Of a stretch of 26,751 bases of DNA, positions 15,075-22,294 are shown one piece after another; the first letter of the stretch is position 1; the number at the start of each line of letters is the position of its first letter. The position numbers and the translations under genes were made by a program. The notes under the pieces were generated by a model that was not told where the DNA came from, made no database searches, and saw only the letters and a list, made by a program, of their open reading frames with translations. The DNA is from Gemmatimonadota bacterium (GTDB lineage: Bacteria > Gemmatimonadota > Gemmatimonadetes > Longimicrobiales > Gaopeijiaceae), in NCBI GenBank assembly GCA_024638395.1, contig JAHEKK010000003.1, positions 1 to 26,751 on the forward strand, read 5' to 3'.

Positions 15075-15314
15075 ATGCCTTTCAGCGGCCTTGGCATGTG
15101 GGAGATGATCCTCATCTTCCTGGTCGTCCTGCTCCTTTTCGGAGCCAAGAGATTGCCGGAGATCGGATCTTCCCTGGGTAAGGGGATCCGGGAGTTCAAG
15201 TCCTCAGTGAAGGAAATCGAAGGTGAGCTGAAGGCTCCCCTCGAAGAGCACACCGGTTCGAACTCATCACCCCCGGCGGAAGAAGGGGAGCCGCGGCGCC
15301 TCACCACCAGCTGA
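15075..15314 (+). CDS. tatA: Twin-arginine translocase subunit TatA
   Basis: The 79-residue protein has the TatA plan: a short periplasmic N-terminus, one transmembrane helix (about 8-22), the hinge FGAKRLPEIG and an amphipathic helix (GSSLGKGIREFKSSVKEIEG), then a polar tail. TatA oligomers form the translocation path for folded proteins selected by TatC. The FGAKRLPE hinge and short amphipathic helix favour TatA over TatB. The start at ATG 15075 is fixed by AGGAGGT at 15063-15069, so the longer frame from 15027 is not needed. The gene is unlinked from tatC, which is about 12 kb upstream. It converges with the parvulin gene, and the 163-nt gap between them shows no strong terminator. Confidence 0.92.
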   Translation: MPFSGLGMWEMILIFLVVLLLFGAKRLPEIGSSLGKGIREFKSSVKEIEGELKAPLEEHTGSNSSPPAEEGEPRRLTTS

Positions 15315-15477
15315 GGCATTCTTTCCGGTTCTCACGGGCGGACCGCTGCCCTCCAGCCGATCGCGGCGGAGGCTCCGGTCTACTCTGCAGGCTCCCCCGC
15401 CGGAACCCGGGTCGGCCGCGACGTAGAACGCCCGGGCGGCTTGAGCCAGAGACCCACCAGACTTGTGCAGAGCTTCC

Positions 15478-17322
15478 CTAGAACATCGGAATCTGAGGGA
15501 TCTGCTGTTGATCGTCGGGTGGGTTCAGAACCTCCTCACGTCGATCGACGATGCGTGCCGTCTCCCGTAGTGCGGAGATCCACTGACCCAGCCGCTGCTG
15601 CTCGATGGCGTTCACCGACTGGGCCCGCTGCACGTCCAACTGCTGGGACCACAGCGTGCTGTCCGCGGGCTGATCCGCCGTCCTTTCCAGTATGAACGCG
15701 TTCTGGTTCGCCCTGACCACGTTCGAGATCTCCCCGACGTCGAGGGCGAACACGGTTCCGACCGCCGCATTCTGGCGGCCCAGGCCCGGCCAGAAGTCCA
15801 CGCGCGCAAATGGCCCGGCCTCGCGCACTTCTACCGCGTACTCACGGGCCACCTCGTCCAGCGTCCGGCCCTCGCGAACCTGAGAGAGGAACTCCTCGGC
15901 CTCCTCTACGGCCAGGGCGATCTTCTTTTCGACACCGATGGTCTGTCGGATTGCGGCGTCGGCTTCCTCCAGGGTCAGATACCCGGCAGGGTCCACGGAC
16001 AGCAGTTCCAGCCCGTAGAACGCGGTGCTGTTCTCGAAGACGGGGCTCACGTCCCCGACTGCCGTCTCCTCTGCATCGAAAGCCCACTCACCGCCCTCGG
16101 CGATCTGGCCGGCGCCAGGTACGATGGGGAAGGACTCCGTGATCTCCAGGGTGTCGACCTCGATCCCCAGTAGGGCCGCAGCGGCCGTCAGCGTCATGGA
16201 TTCCCCCAACTCCTCCAGCGAATCCGCCATGGCAAGCAGGCCGATCTCCGATTCGTCCGTCCGCTCGAATGGCAGGAGGATGTGGCGGGCCTGGGCTGAA
16301 TCCTGACCCCACCGCTGGGTCACCTCGATGAGGTGCACACCGAACTGGGTGCGGACCGGCTCGGTGACCCGGTTCAGCGGGGTTGCGAACACCACCGAAT
16401 CGAAGGCGGCTACCATTCGTCCTTGCGGAAACACGCCCAGGTCTCCCCCGTTGGGCGCGGTGGTCGGGTCGGACGACTCGCGTGCGGCCGCGTCCTCGAA
16501 GGTCTCCTGGCCGGACGTGATGCCCTCCCGAAGCACAGCGGCCCTTGCGATGACAGCTGCCGTGTCGGCGGGCGTCGGAGCCTTGGTCAGATAGGCCGAT
16601 ACCACGCGGGCGGTGGCGGGAACGGCGAAGTCCTCCCGGTTGGCGTCGTAGTAGTCGGCCACCTCTGCTTCGGTGACCACGATCTGGTCGTCGTTCACCC
16701 GCGTCAGCGGGTCGAAGCTCACGAAGCGGACGGACGCCTGGTCGTTGGCGTCACGGTAGGCTGTCCACAGTTCCGCGTCGGACAGATAGACCCCGGAGGC
16801 CACCTGGCGGAGGAGCTTCCCGCGGGGGATGATGTCCCGGTAGTAGGCCTCGAGCTGGAGAAGGGTGATGTTGTCGGCCGACGCCACGAATTGCTGGTAC
16901 TTCTGAGGGTCGAACTGGCCTTCCGTGGCAAAGACCGGACTGGAGAGAAGCTCCGGCGGCGGACTGAAGCGTGCCGCGTCGATGACCTCCTGATCGGTCA
17001 CCACGATTCCCCTGCGCTCCAACTCCTGCTGGATGAGGATCGAGTTGACGATCTCTTCCCAGGCCCGGTCTTCCAGGTCGGAGTTCTGCGCGTTGGTGAT
17101 CGGCTCTTCCTGCTGGTCCTGGAGCTGATCGTAGAGGTTCCGGTACACGGCCATGTAGTTGTCGTACATGACCGGGGTGCCGTTGACGCGGCCGATCTCC
17201 CCGAACGCGCCGGCGGTCTGGCCCGTGATATCCATGCCCCACTCGAAGACCATGAGGGCCACGAACGCCAGAGCCGTGAGCAGCATGATCCAGACGGTGT
17301 TGTCCCGCATTTGGCGCATCAT
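15478..17322 (-). CDS. Membrane-anchored SurA/PpiD-type peptidyl-prolyl isomerase
   Basis: The 614-residue protein has one N-terminal transmembrane helix (about 9-28), then a SurA-N-like helical domain (about 40-190) and a parvulin (PpiC) domain at about 235-335. The PpiC domain includes GGDLGVFPQGRM, FDSVVF and VRTQFGVHLIEV. A second, degenerate parvulin-like region begins around residue 344 (ARHILLPF). The layout matches PpiD, the inner-membrane-anchored periplasmic folding factor that helps newly exported proteins. The start is one of two adjacent ATG codons (17322, 17319), with GGAGGA eight nt upstream. It is a lone minus-strand gene between plus-strand operons. A TATCTTTG promoter-like box lies about 103 nt upstream. 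Confidence 0.88.
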   Translation of the reverse strand: MMRQMRDNTVWIMLLTALAFVALMVFEWGMDITGQTAGAFGEIGRVNGTPVMYDNYMAVYRNLYDQLQDQQEEPITNAQNSDLEDRAWEEIVNSILIQQELERRGIVVTDQEVIDAARFSPPPELLSSPVFATEGQFDPQKYQQFVASADNITLLQLEAYYRDIIPRGKLLRQVASGVYLSDAELWTAYRDANDQASVRFVSFDPLTRVNDDQIVVTEAEVADYYDANREDFAVPATARVVSAYLTKAPTPADTAAVIARAAVLREGITSGQETFEDAAARESSDPTTAPNGGDLGVFPQGRMVAAFDSVVFATPLNRVTEPVRTQFGVHLIEVTQRWGQDSAQARHILLPFERTDESEIGLLAMADSLEELGESMTLTAAAALLGIEVDTLEITESFPIVPGAGQIAEGGEWAFDAEETAVGDVSPVFENSTAFYGLELLSVDPAGYLTLEEADAAIRQTIGVEKKIALAVEEAEEFLSQVREGRTLDEVAREYAVEVREAGPFARVDFWPGLGRQNAAVGTVFALDVGEISNVVRANQNAFILERTADQPADSTLWSQQLDVQRAQSVNAIEQQRLGQWISALRETARIVDRREEVLNPPDDQQQIPQIPMF

Positions 17323-17425
17323 AATGGCAATCCTCCGGAGGGCTCCGGCCCGGCAGGGCGGAGACCCTGGGCCTCACGGCATCGTACCTGCAGTTGTTCT
17401 TCGGTGACGTGCTTTGCTCGAAACC

Positions 17426-17435
17426 AAAGATATCG
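17426..17435 (-). promoter_or_regulatory. Promoter-like box CGATATCTTT upstream of the parvulin gene
   Basis: On the minus strand CGATATCTTT is followed by GG, giving an exact TAnnTTTG match. It lies about 103 nt upstream of the parvulin start. The same 278-nt gap (17323-17600) contains, on the plus strand, a TTGACA (17516-17521) with no convincing -10 at the expected spacing, and CTAGCCCTTTTG nearer the next gene. Apart from these I see no other structure in the gap. Confidence 0.35.
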
Positions 17436-17600
17436 AAGCTAACTTCGGCGATTTTCCGTCTCAAGCATTCGGTTGCGACCCCGGTGCCAGGGACAGGTTC
17501 CGACCGGCCCGCGGTTTGACACTCCGAGGGGCCCTGTCGACTTTTCGAATCCTAGCCCTTTTGCCGAACCCGAGGGTCCCCCCACACCCAGGACCTACGA

Positions 17601-18929
17601 ATGGAATCCGACGTCTCTCGTCCCTCCGACGCGGAAATCGACCTCCTTCGGGAGGTCCAATGGTCGGAGCGGGATCCGGAGGGACGGGCCTTTGCCGCTC
17701 TAGCCGACGCCTATCGGAAGCGTGGGGAGCTGCAATTGGCCCGCACGCTGGCCCAGGAGGGCGCCGATCGGTTGCCGACGTTCGTGTCGGGTCACGTCGT
17801 CGTCGGGTTGCTCCACCGGGAGCTGGGGTCCCCCGTGGAGGCGGATCAAGCTTTTCGAAGGGTCCTCGAAATGGACCCCGAGAACACGGTGGCGCTGAAA
17901 TGCCTCGGCGAGTTGGCTCAGGAACGGCAGAGCCACGCCGAAGCCGCTGAGTACTTCCGCAAGTTGCAGGTGCTCGACCCCACCGCGATGCGGGACGCCA
18001 TGGAAGGCGAAGGCGCGGACGAGGTCCCGGCCGTAGCCGACGAGACCGGCCACATGCCTGTGGACGTGGCGACCCTCTCGCCCGGCGGGGATGCCGTGGA
18101 GGACGCGGCCAGCACCGAGCCCTCCCTCCTCACGTCGGAAGGCCATTGGGGACCGGGGCTGGCGCCCGTCGGGATCGCCGAGTTGTCCCCGGACACGGAC
18201 GCGGGGATCCCGGACGGGGGGCGCGACGGCGTGTCGATCCTCGACCTGGGCCCGTCGGATTCGTCTACCGGATCGCCGTCCGACCTCGAGGTCTCCCGGC
18301 CTGCGGACGCGGTACCCGTGAACGAGCTGGCCCCGGAGGAGGGCTCGTTCGAGTTCTCCGTGGCTGACCTCGACGATGTGTTCAAGGTCGACCGGGCCCC
18401 CGAACGCAAGGAGGCTCTCGGCGAGCCCCAAGAGCCGAAGGGCCCCATCGAGGCGGAGGCCGAAGACAGCGCCGACCCAGCCTCCTCCGCGCCCGAGTGG
18501 AGTTGGTCGCCCGTTTCCGAGGAGGAGCTGCCGACGGGGTCGCCGGCCGAAGCTGGCTCCGACGCCTCGCCCTCGGCGGAACTCGCCCCGGACCCCGCGG
18601 CGGTCCCCGTCGGCGAGCTGTCACCCGAACCGACGCCCGTCCAGGGCGGGGGGATCCCCGTCGGTGAATTGGCTCCAGACCTCGAATTCGAGACCTCGGA
18701 CCTGGAGGCACACGGGGATGGCCCGGACCGCGACGCGGACCTTGAACAACCCATCGAGGTCCACGGCGCCCTCGATGACTTCCCCCTCGCCGAAGACGAT
18801 TCGGACGGTCCGTCCGATAGCGTATCGGCCGCTGCTCGTCAGGTGACGGATCCGCCCGGTGACTCGGATGCGGGCGAGTCCGGGTCCGATGACGACTTCC
18901 AGGCCTGGCTGGAGCGAAACAGCCTCTAA
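17601..18929 (+). CDS. TPR protein with acidic tail carrying repeated PVxELxP motifs
   Basis: The 442-residue protein has no signal peptide. Residues about 28-128 form three TPR-like units (FAALADAYRKRGELQLARTL, then ADQAFRRVLEMDPEN, then AAEYFRKLQVLDP). The rest, about 130-442, is acidic, Pro-rich and probably disordered. Within it a short motif recurs: PVDVATLSP (153), PVGIAELSP (189), PVNELAP (239), PSAELAP (324), PVGELSP (336) and PVGELAP (353). The C-terminus is FQAWLERNSL, the only hydrophobic cluster in the tail. The repeats look like linear docking sites for a partner domain, but the partner is unknown. It resembles the 692-residue TPR protein in architecture but not in motif content. 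It is probably a single-gene unit, ended by the hairpin at 18941. Confidence 0.85.
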   Translation: MESDVSRPSDAEIDLLREVQWSERDPEGRAFAALADAYRKRGELQLARTLAQEGADRLPTFVSGHVVVGLLHRELGSPVEADQAFRRVLEMDPENTVALKCLGELAQERQSHAEAAEYFRKLQVLDPTAMRDAMEGEGADEVPAVADETGHMPVDVATLSPGGDAVEDAASTEPSLLTSEGHWGPGLAPVGIAELSPDTDAGIPDGGRDGVSILDLGPSDSSTGSPSDLEVSRPADAVPVNELAPEEGSFEFSVADLDDVFKVDRAPERKEALGEPQEPKGPIEAEAEDSADPASSAPEWSWSPVSEEELPTGSPAEAGSDASPSAELAPDPAAVPVGELSPEPTPVQGGGIPVGELAPDLEFETSDLEAHGDGPDRDADLEQPIEVHGALDDFPLAEDDSDGPSDSVSAAARQVTDPPGDSDAGESGSDDDFQAWLERNSL

Positions 18930-18940
18930 GGCCCTGTGCG

Positions 18941-18972
18941 CGGGTCCGGCTGATGGTTTGCCGCGGGACCCG
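18941..18972 (+). terminator. Terminator-like hairpin before efp
   Basis: A 7-bp stem, CGGGTCC / GGACCCG, encloses an 18-nt loop that can form a smaller inner stem (GGC/GCC). It starts 12 nt after the TPR gene stop and has no T-run. It may separate that gene from the efp operon. Confidence 0.4.
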
Positions 18973-19070
18973 TCGAGCTCGTCCAGGCCTTCTTCAGAGC
19001 GTGTCCGTCGGGGGTTACCGCGTCCCAGGAGACCGATCCGGCCCTCCCGGTCGCCTGCCCGGACGCGCCG

Positions 19071-19081
19071 AGCTATCTTTG
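19071..19081 (+). promoter_or_regulatory. Promoter-like box AGCTATCTTTG upstream of efp
   Basis: AGCTATCTTTG contains an exact TAnnTTTG and lies about 79 nt before the efp start codon. It nearly repeats the boxes at 14568 and at 17435 (minus strand). It is the best candidate promoter for the efp-to-rimO gene run. No obvious -33/-35 element is seen at the expected distance. Confidence 0.4.
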
Positions 19082-19159
19082 CACCTTTCGTAATCCTGAC
19101 AATCCAGAATCGATGGGTGCCTCGGCCTCGACGCTGCGGCCCCTCGGCATTTGCAGGCC

Positions 19160-19726
19160 ATGGCGAGCACAGCAGACTTCCGAAACGGGATGGTGATGGA
19201 CATCGACGGTGTCCTATGGACCATCACCTATTTCCAGCACGTGAAGCCCGGCAAAGGTGGAGCGTTTGTCCGCACCAAGCTGAAGAACGTCCTTACGGGC
19301 GCCGTGGTGGACAGGACCTTCCGGGCTGGAGAAAAGATCAACGACGTTCGCCTGGAGCGGCGGCCGGTCACCTACTCGTACACCGATGGCCAGCTCTATC
19401 ACTTCATGGATCAGCAGACGTTCGAAATGATCCCGATCTCCGACGAGATGTTGGGCGACGATCAGCTCAAGTATCTCAAGGAGAACATGGAGTGCGAGGG
19501 ACTGGTCCACGACGGGAACGTGATCAGCGTCGAGCTTCCCCAGTTCGTGGAGTTGACGGTTTCCCAGACCGATCCGGGCCACAAGGGCGACACTGCACAG
19601 GGCGCGACCAAGCCGGCCACGCTGGAAACGGGAGCGGTCGTTCAGGTGCCCCTGTTCGTGAACGAAGGTGACGTCCTGAAAGTGGATCGGCGGGAAGACA
19701 AATACCTGACCCGAGTGACCGGATGA
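19160..19726 (+). CDS. efp: Translation elongation factor P
   Basis: EF-P relieves ribosomes stalled at polyproline stretches. The 188-residue length is normal, with a KOW-like N-terminal domain followed by two OB folds. The loop that reaches the peptidyl-transferase centre reads KPGKGGAF, with Lys32 at the tip, the residue that is modified in Lys-type EF-Ps. The family signature near the C-terminus is present in GDVLKVD. ATG 19160 gives the standard N-terminus; the frame opens nine bases earlier at a TTG. Its stop overlaps the accB start by 4 nt (ATGA), which points to translational coupling. Confidence 0.96.
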   Translation: MASTADFRNGMVMDIDGVLWTITYFQHVKPGKGGAFVRTKLKNVLTGAVVDRTFRAGEKINDVRLERRPVTYSYTDGQLYHFMDQQTFEMIPISDEMLGDDQLKYLKENMECEGLVHDGNVISVELPQFVELTVSQTDPGHKGDTAQGATKPATLETGAVVQVPLFVNEGDVLKVDRREDKYLTRVTG

Positions 19727-20199
19727 TCGACAAAGAATTCCTGGAATCGTTGATCCGCATGATCGACGAGTCTTCGCTGGACAACCTCGAAATCGAGCGT
19801 GGCGGAACGCGGATCCGATTGTCCAAGTCTCCGGACGGTACCCCCCTCGTCGCCGGCCCGGCGCCGGCGAATCCCGTCTTGGCACCGGCCTCGCCGTCAC
19901 CGGCCGCTCCCCCCCCGGCAGGCGCCGAGTCCGTTGCCGCTCCGGCCCCATCCTCCAATCTCGTCGACGTAACGTCGCCCATGGTGGGGACGTTCTATCG
20001 CGCGCCGGCGCCGGACGCCCAGCCTTACGTGTCGGTAGGGAAGCAGGTCGAGCCGGGCGACGTGCTCTGCATCATCGAGGCGATGAAGCTCATGAATGAG
20101 CTCGAGTGCGAAACGGCGGGCGCCATTGCCGAGATCTGCATCGAGAACGGGGAGCCGGTGGAATACGGGCAGGTGCTCTTCCGAATCGACCCGGCCTGA
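19723..20199 (+). CDS. accB: Acetyl-CoA carboxylase biotin carboxyl carrier protein
   Basis: AccB carries the biotin that shuttles CO2 between biotin carboxylase and the carboxyltransferase in the first step of fatty-acid synthesis. The 158-residue protein has the AccB N-terminal helix (IRMIDESSLDNLEIERGG), an Ala/Pro-rich flexible linker (about 45-77) and a biotinyl domain with EAMKLMNEL. Lys122 is the attachment site. The SPMVGTFYRAPAPD strand and the final EYGQVLFRIDPA match the family. It overlaps efp by 4 nt and is 17 nt from accC. Confidence 0.96.
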   Translation: MIDKEFLESLIRMIDESSLDNLEIERGGTRIRLSKSPDGTPLVAGPAPANPVLAPASPSPAAPPPAGAESVAAPAPSSNLVDVTSPMVGTFYRAPAPDAQPYVSVGKQVEPGDVLCIIEAMKLMNELECETAGAIAEICIENGEPVEYGQVLFRIDPA

Positions 20200-20216
20200 C
20201 GAAGGCTCCATCCGTC

Positions 20217-21566
20217 ATGTTCAAGAAGCTGTTAGTCGCCAACCGGGGGGAGATCGCCCTCCGGGTCATCCGGGCCAGCCGGGAGTTGGGGATCCGGACG
20301 GTGGCGGTCTATTCACAGGCGGACCAGGAATCCCTCCATGTGCGGTTCGCCGACGAGGCCGTGTGCATCGGTCCACCTCGGGCCGCCGCATCGTATCTCA
20401 ACATCCCCAGGATCATCGCTGCCGCCGAGATCACCGGGGCCGAGGCGGTCCACCCCGGATACGGTTTCCTGGCGGAGAACGCCGAGTTCGCCGAGATCTG
20501 CCAACGGTCGGATCTGACCTTCATCGGGCCTACGCCGGATCAGATTCGGGCCATGGGGGACAAGGCGACGGCCCGGGAGACCATGGAGCGCGTGGGCGTG
20601 CCCACCGTTCCGGGCTCCGACGGGGTCATCGAGGACGAGAAGGAGGCCCTGAAGGTCGCTCGGGACGTCGGCTTCCCGATCATGGTCAAAGCCTCCGCCG
20701 GAGGTGGGGGAAAGGGGATGCGCATTGCCCCTGACGAGGAGTCCTTCCCCTCGCTCTTCATGGCGGCGCAGAACGAAGCGCGTGCGGCCTTCGGCGACGG
20801 AAGCGTGTATCTCGAGCGAGCCATCGTGGGTCCCCGGCACATCGAGTTCCAGGTGTTCGGTGATCAGCATGGCCGAGTCGTTCACCTGGGGGAGCGGGAC
20901 TGCTCCATCCAGCGCCGCCATCAGAAGCTGATCGAGGAGGCTCCGTCCACTGCCCTGACGCCGGAACTCCGGGCGGCGATGGGTGAGGCAGCCGTCAGGG
21001 CCGCCCAGGCCATCGACTACGTCGGGGCCGGCACGGTCGAATTCCTTCTCGACGCCTCGGGGGAGTTCTACTTCATCGAGATGAACACCCGGATCCAGGT
21101 CGAGCACCCGGTCACCGAAGTGACCACGGGCTTCGACCTGGTCAAAGAACAGATCCGGGTGGCGGCGGGGGAGCCGCTGTCATTCCCCTGCGAGGATCCG
21201 GTTCACCGGGGGCACGCCATCGAGTTCCGGATCAACGCGGAGGATCCGGATCGTGGGTTCGCACCATCCCCCGGCGCCATCACGACTTTCCATCCGCCTG
21301 GTGGCCCCGGGGTGCGCCTCGACACGCATGTGTACGCGGGATACCACGTACCGCCCTTCTACGACTCGCTGATCGCCAAGCTCATCGTGTCGGGCAACTC
21401 GCGTGAAGAGGCCCTCGTCCGGGGCCGGGAGGCCCTCGACTCGTTCGTCATCGAAGGGATTTCGACGACGATCGGGTACCTGGCCGAGATCGCACGCGAC
21501 GAGGACTTCAAGAGCGGCCGTATCGACACGGGGTTCGTGGCCCGCTTCTCGAAGAGGAGGGACTGA
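20217..21566 (+). CDS. accC: Acetyl-CoA carboxylase, biotin carboxylase subunit
   Basis: AccC uses ATP and bicarbonate to carboxylate AccB-bound biotin. The 449-residue length is standard. It begins MFKKLLVANRGEIALRVIRA and shows the ATP-grasp Gly-rich loop KASAGGGGKGMR, the HIEFQVFGD motif, RDCSIQRRHQK and the catalytic region EMNTRIQVEHPVTE. ATG 20217 gives the canonical N-terminus. The reading frame runs upstream to 20106 through accB, but that part is not coding. Carboxyltransferase subunits are not in the window. Confidence 0.97.
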   Translation: MFKKLLVANRGEIALRVIRASRELGIRTVAVYSQADQESLHVRFADEAVCIGPPRAAASYLNIPRIIAAAEITGAEAVHPGYGFLAENAEFAEICQRSDLTFIGPTPDQIRAMGDKATARETMERVGVPTVPGSDGVIEDEKEALKVARDVGFPIMVKASAGGGGKGMRIAPDEESFPSLFMAAQNEARAAFGDGSVYLERAIVGPRHIEFQVFGDQHGRVVHLGERDCSIQRRHQKLIEEAPSTALTPELRAAMGEAAVRAAQAIDYVGAGTVEFLLDASGEFYFIEMNTRIQVEHPVTEVTTGFDLVKEQIRVAAGEPLSFPCEDPVHRGHAIEFRINAEDPDRGFAPSPGAITTFHPPGGPGVRLDTHVYAGYHVPPFYDSLIAKLIVSGNSREEALVRGREALDSFVIEGISTTIGYLAEIARDEDFKSGRIDTGFVARFSKRRD

Positions 21567-21571
21567 CGCCG

Positions 21572-22294
21572 GTGCGCATCGACGCCTATTTCGCCCCCTC
21601 CGGTGTCGTCGACGGAGACGTGGAAGGGCGGGTGGCCGTCGTCATCGATGTGATCCGAGCCACCACCTGCATCACCGAGGCGATGGCCAACGGAGCCAAA
21701 ACGATCTTCCCCTGCGCGTCCATCGAGGAGGCTACGAAGCTCGGCGCGTCTCTCGACCGGGAGCAGACCCTGCTCTGCGGAGAGCGGAAGGGAGTCGCCA
21801 TCAACGGCTTCGATCTCGGAAACTCACCGGCGGAGTTCACGGCGGAGCGGGTGGCGGGAAAACAACTCGTCATGACCACGACCAACGGGACACGAGCGTT
21901 CCTGGCGGCTGCGGATGCCGCGCTGGTGCTGTCTGCTTGTTTCCAGAATCTGTCGGCGGTGGTGGAGGCCGTGGGCACGGACCGGGACCTCGCAGTGGTC
22001 TGTGCAGGCAAGGAGGACCAATTCGCTCTGGACGACGTGGTTTGCGCAGGGCACCTGATCCGCCGTGTGATGGCTCGCGTGCCCGAGCCCGCGCAGCTGA
22101 ACGACGCGGCCGGCGCGGCGGCCACGCTGGCCGAACGGTTCGAGCCAACCGCCGATTTCCTGGCCCGAACGGCAGCGGGGCAGGCACTGGTCCGGATCGG
22201 CCTGGAATCGGACCTGCCCCTGTGCGCTGAGGTCGATAAGCATACAATTGTACCCAGGATGTACGATCGTAGGATCTCGACCCCCAGCGAGTGA
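21572..22294 (+). CDS. comB: ComB-like 2-phosphosulfolactate phosphatase family protein
   Basis: The 240-residue protein matches the ComB family, named for 2-phosphosulfolactate phosphatase of methanogen coenzyme M synthesis and unrelated to competence ComB proteins. Recognisable segments are VVIDVIRATTCITEAMANGA, LCGERKGVAINGFDLGNSPAEF, the TTTNGTRA motif and CAGKEDQFALDD. The family is common in bacteria that do not make coenzyme M, where its substrate is unknown. No comA or comC homologue is visible here. The start is GTG 21572, with GAGGAGGGA at 21554-21562; the gene is 5 nt after accC and directly abuts ftsK (TGAATG). The family call is firm; the reaction is not. Confidence 0.9.
   Translation: MRIDAYFAPSGVVDGDVEGRVAVVIDVIRATTCITEAMANGAKTIFPCASIEEATKLGASLDREQTLLCGERKGVAINGFDLGNSPAEFTAERVAGKQLVMTTTNGTRAFLAAADAALVLSACFQNLSAVVEAVGTDRDLAVVCAGKEDQFALDDVVCAGHLIRRVMARVPEPAQLNDAAGAAATLAERFEPTADFLARTAAGQALVRIGLESDLPLCAEVDKHTIVPRMYDRRISTPSE

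Noticed and set aside
16333..17442. A 369-residue plus-strand open frame opposite the parvulin gene
   Set aside because: It is antisense to a well-supported folding factor. The translation has no recognisable family and looks like shadow coding in GC-rich DNA.
20106..20216. Upstream extension of accC inside accB
   Set aside because: The canonical AccC N-terminus starts at ATG 20217. The extension is an out-of-frame reading of the biotinyl domain.
21572..22294. Reading comB as a DNA-uptake (competence) gene
   Set aside because: The sequence matches the phosphosulfolactate phosphatase family. The name is shared by chance with unrelated competence proteins.
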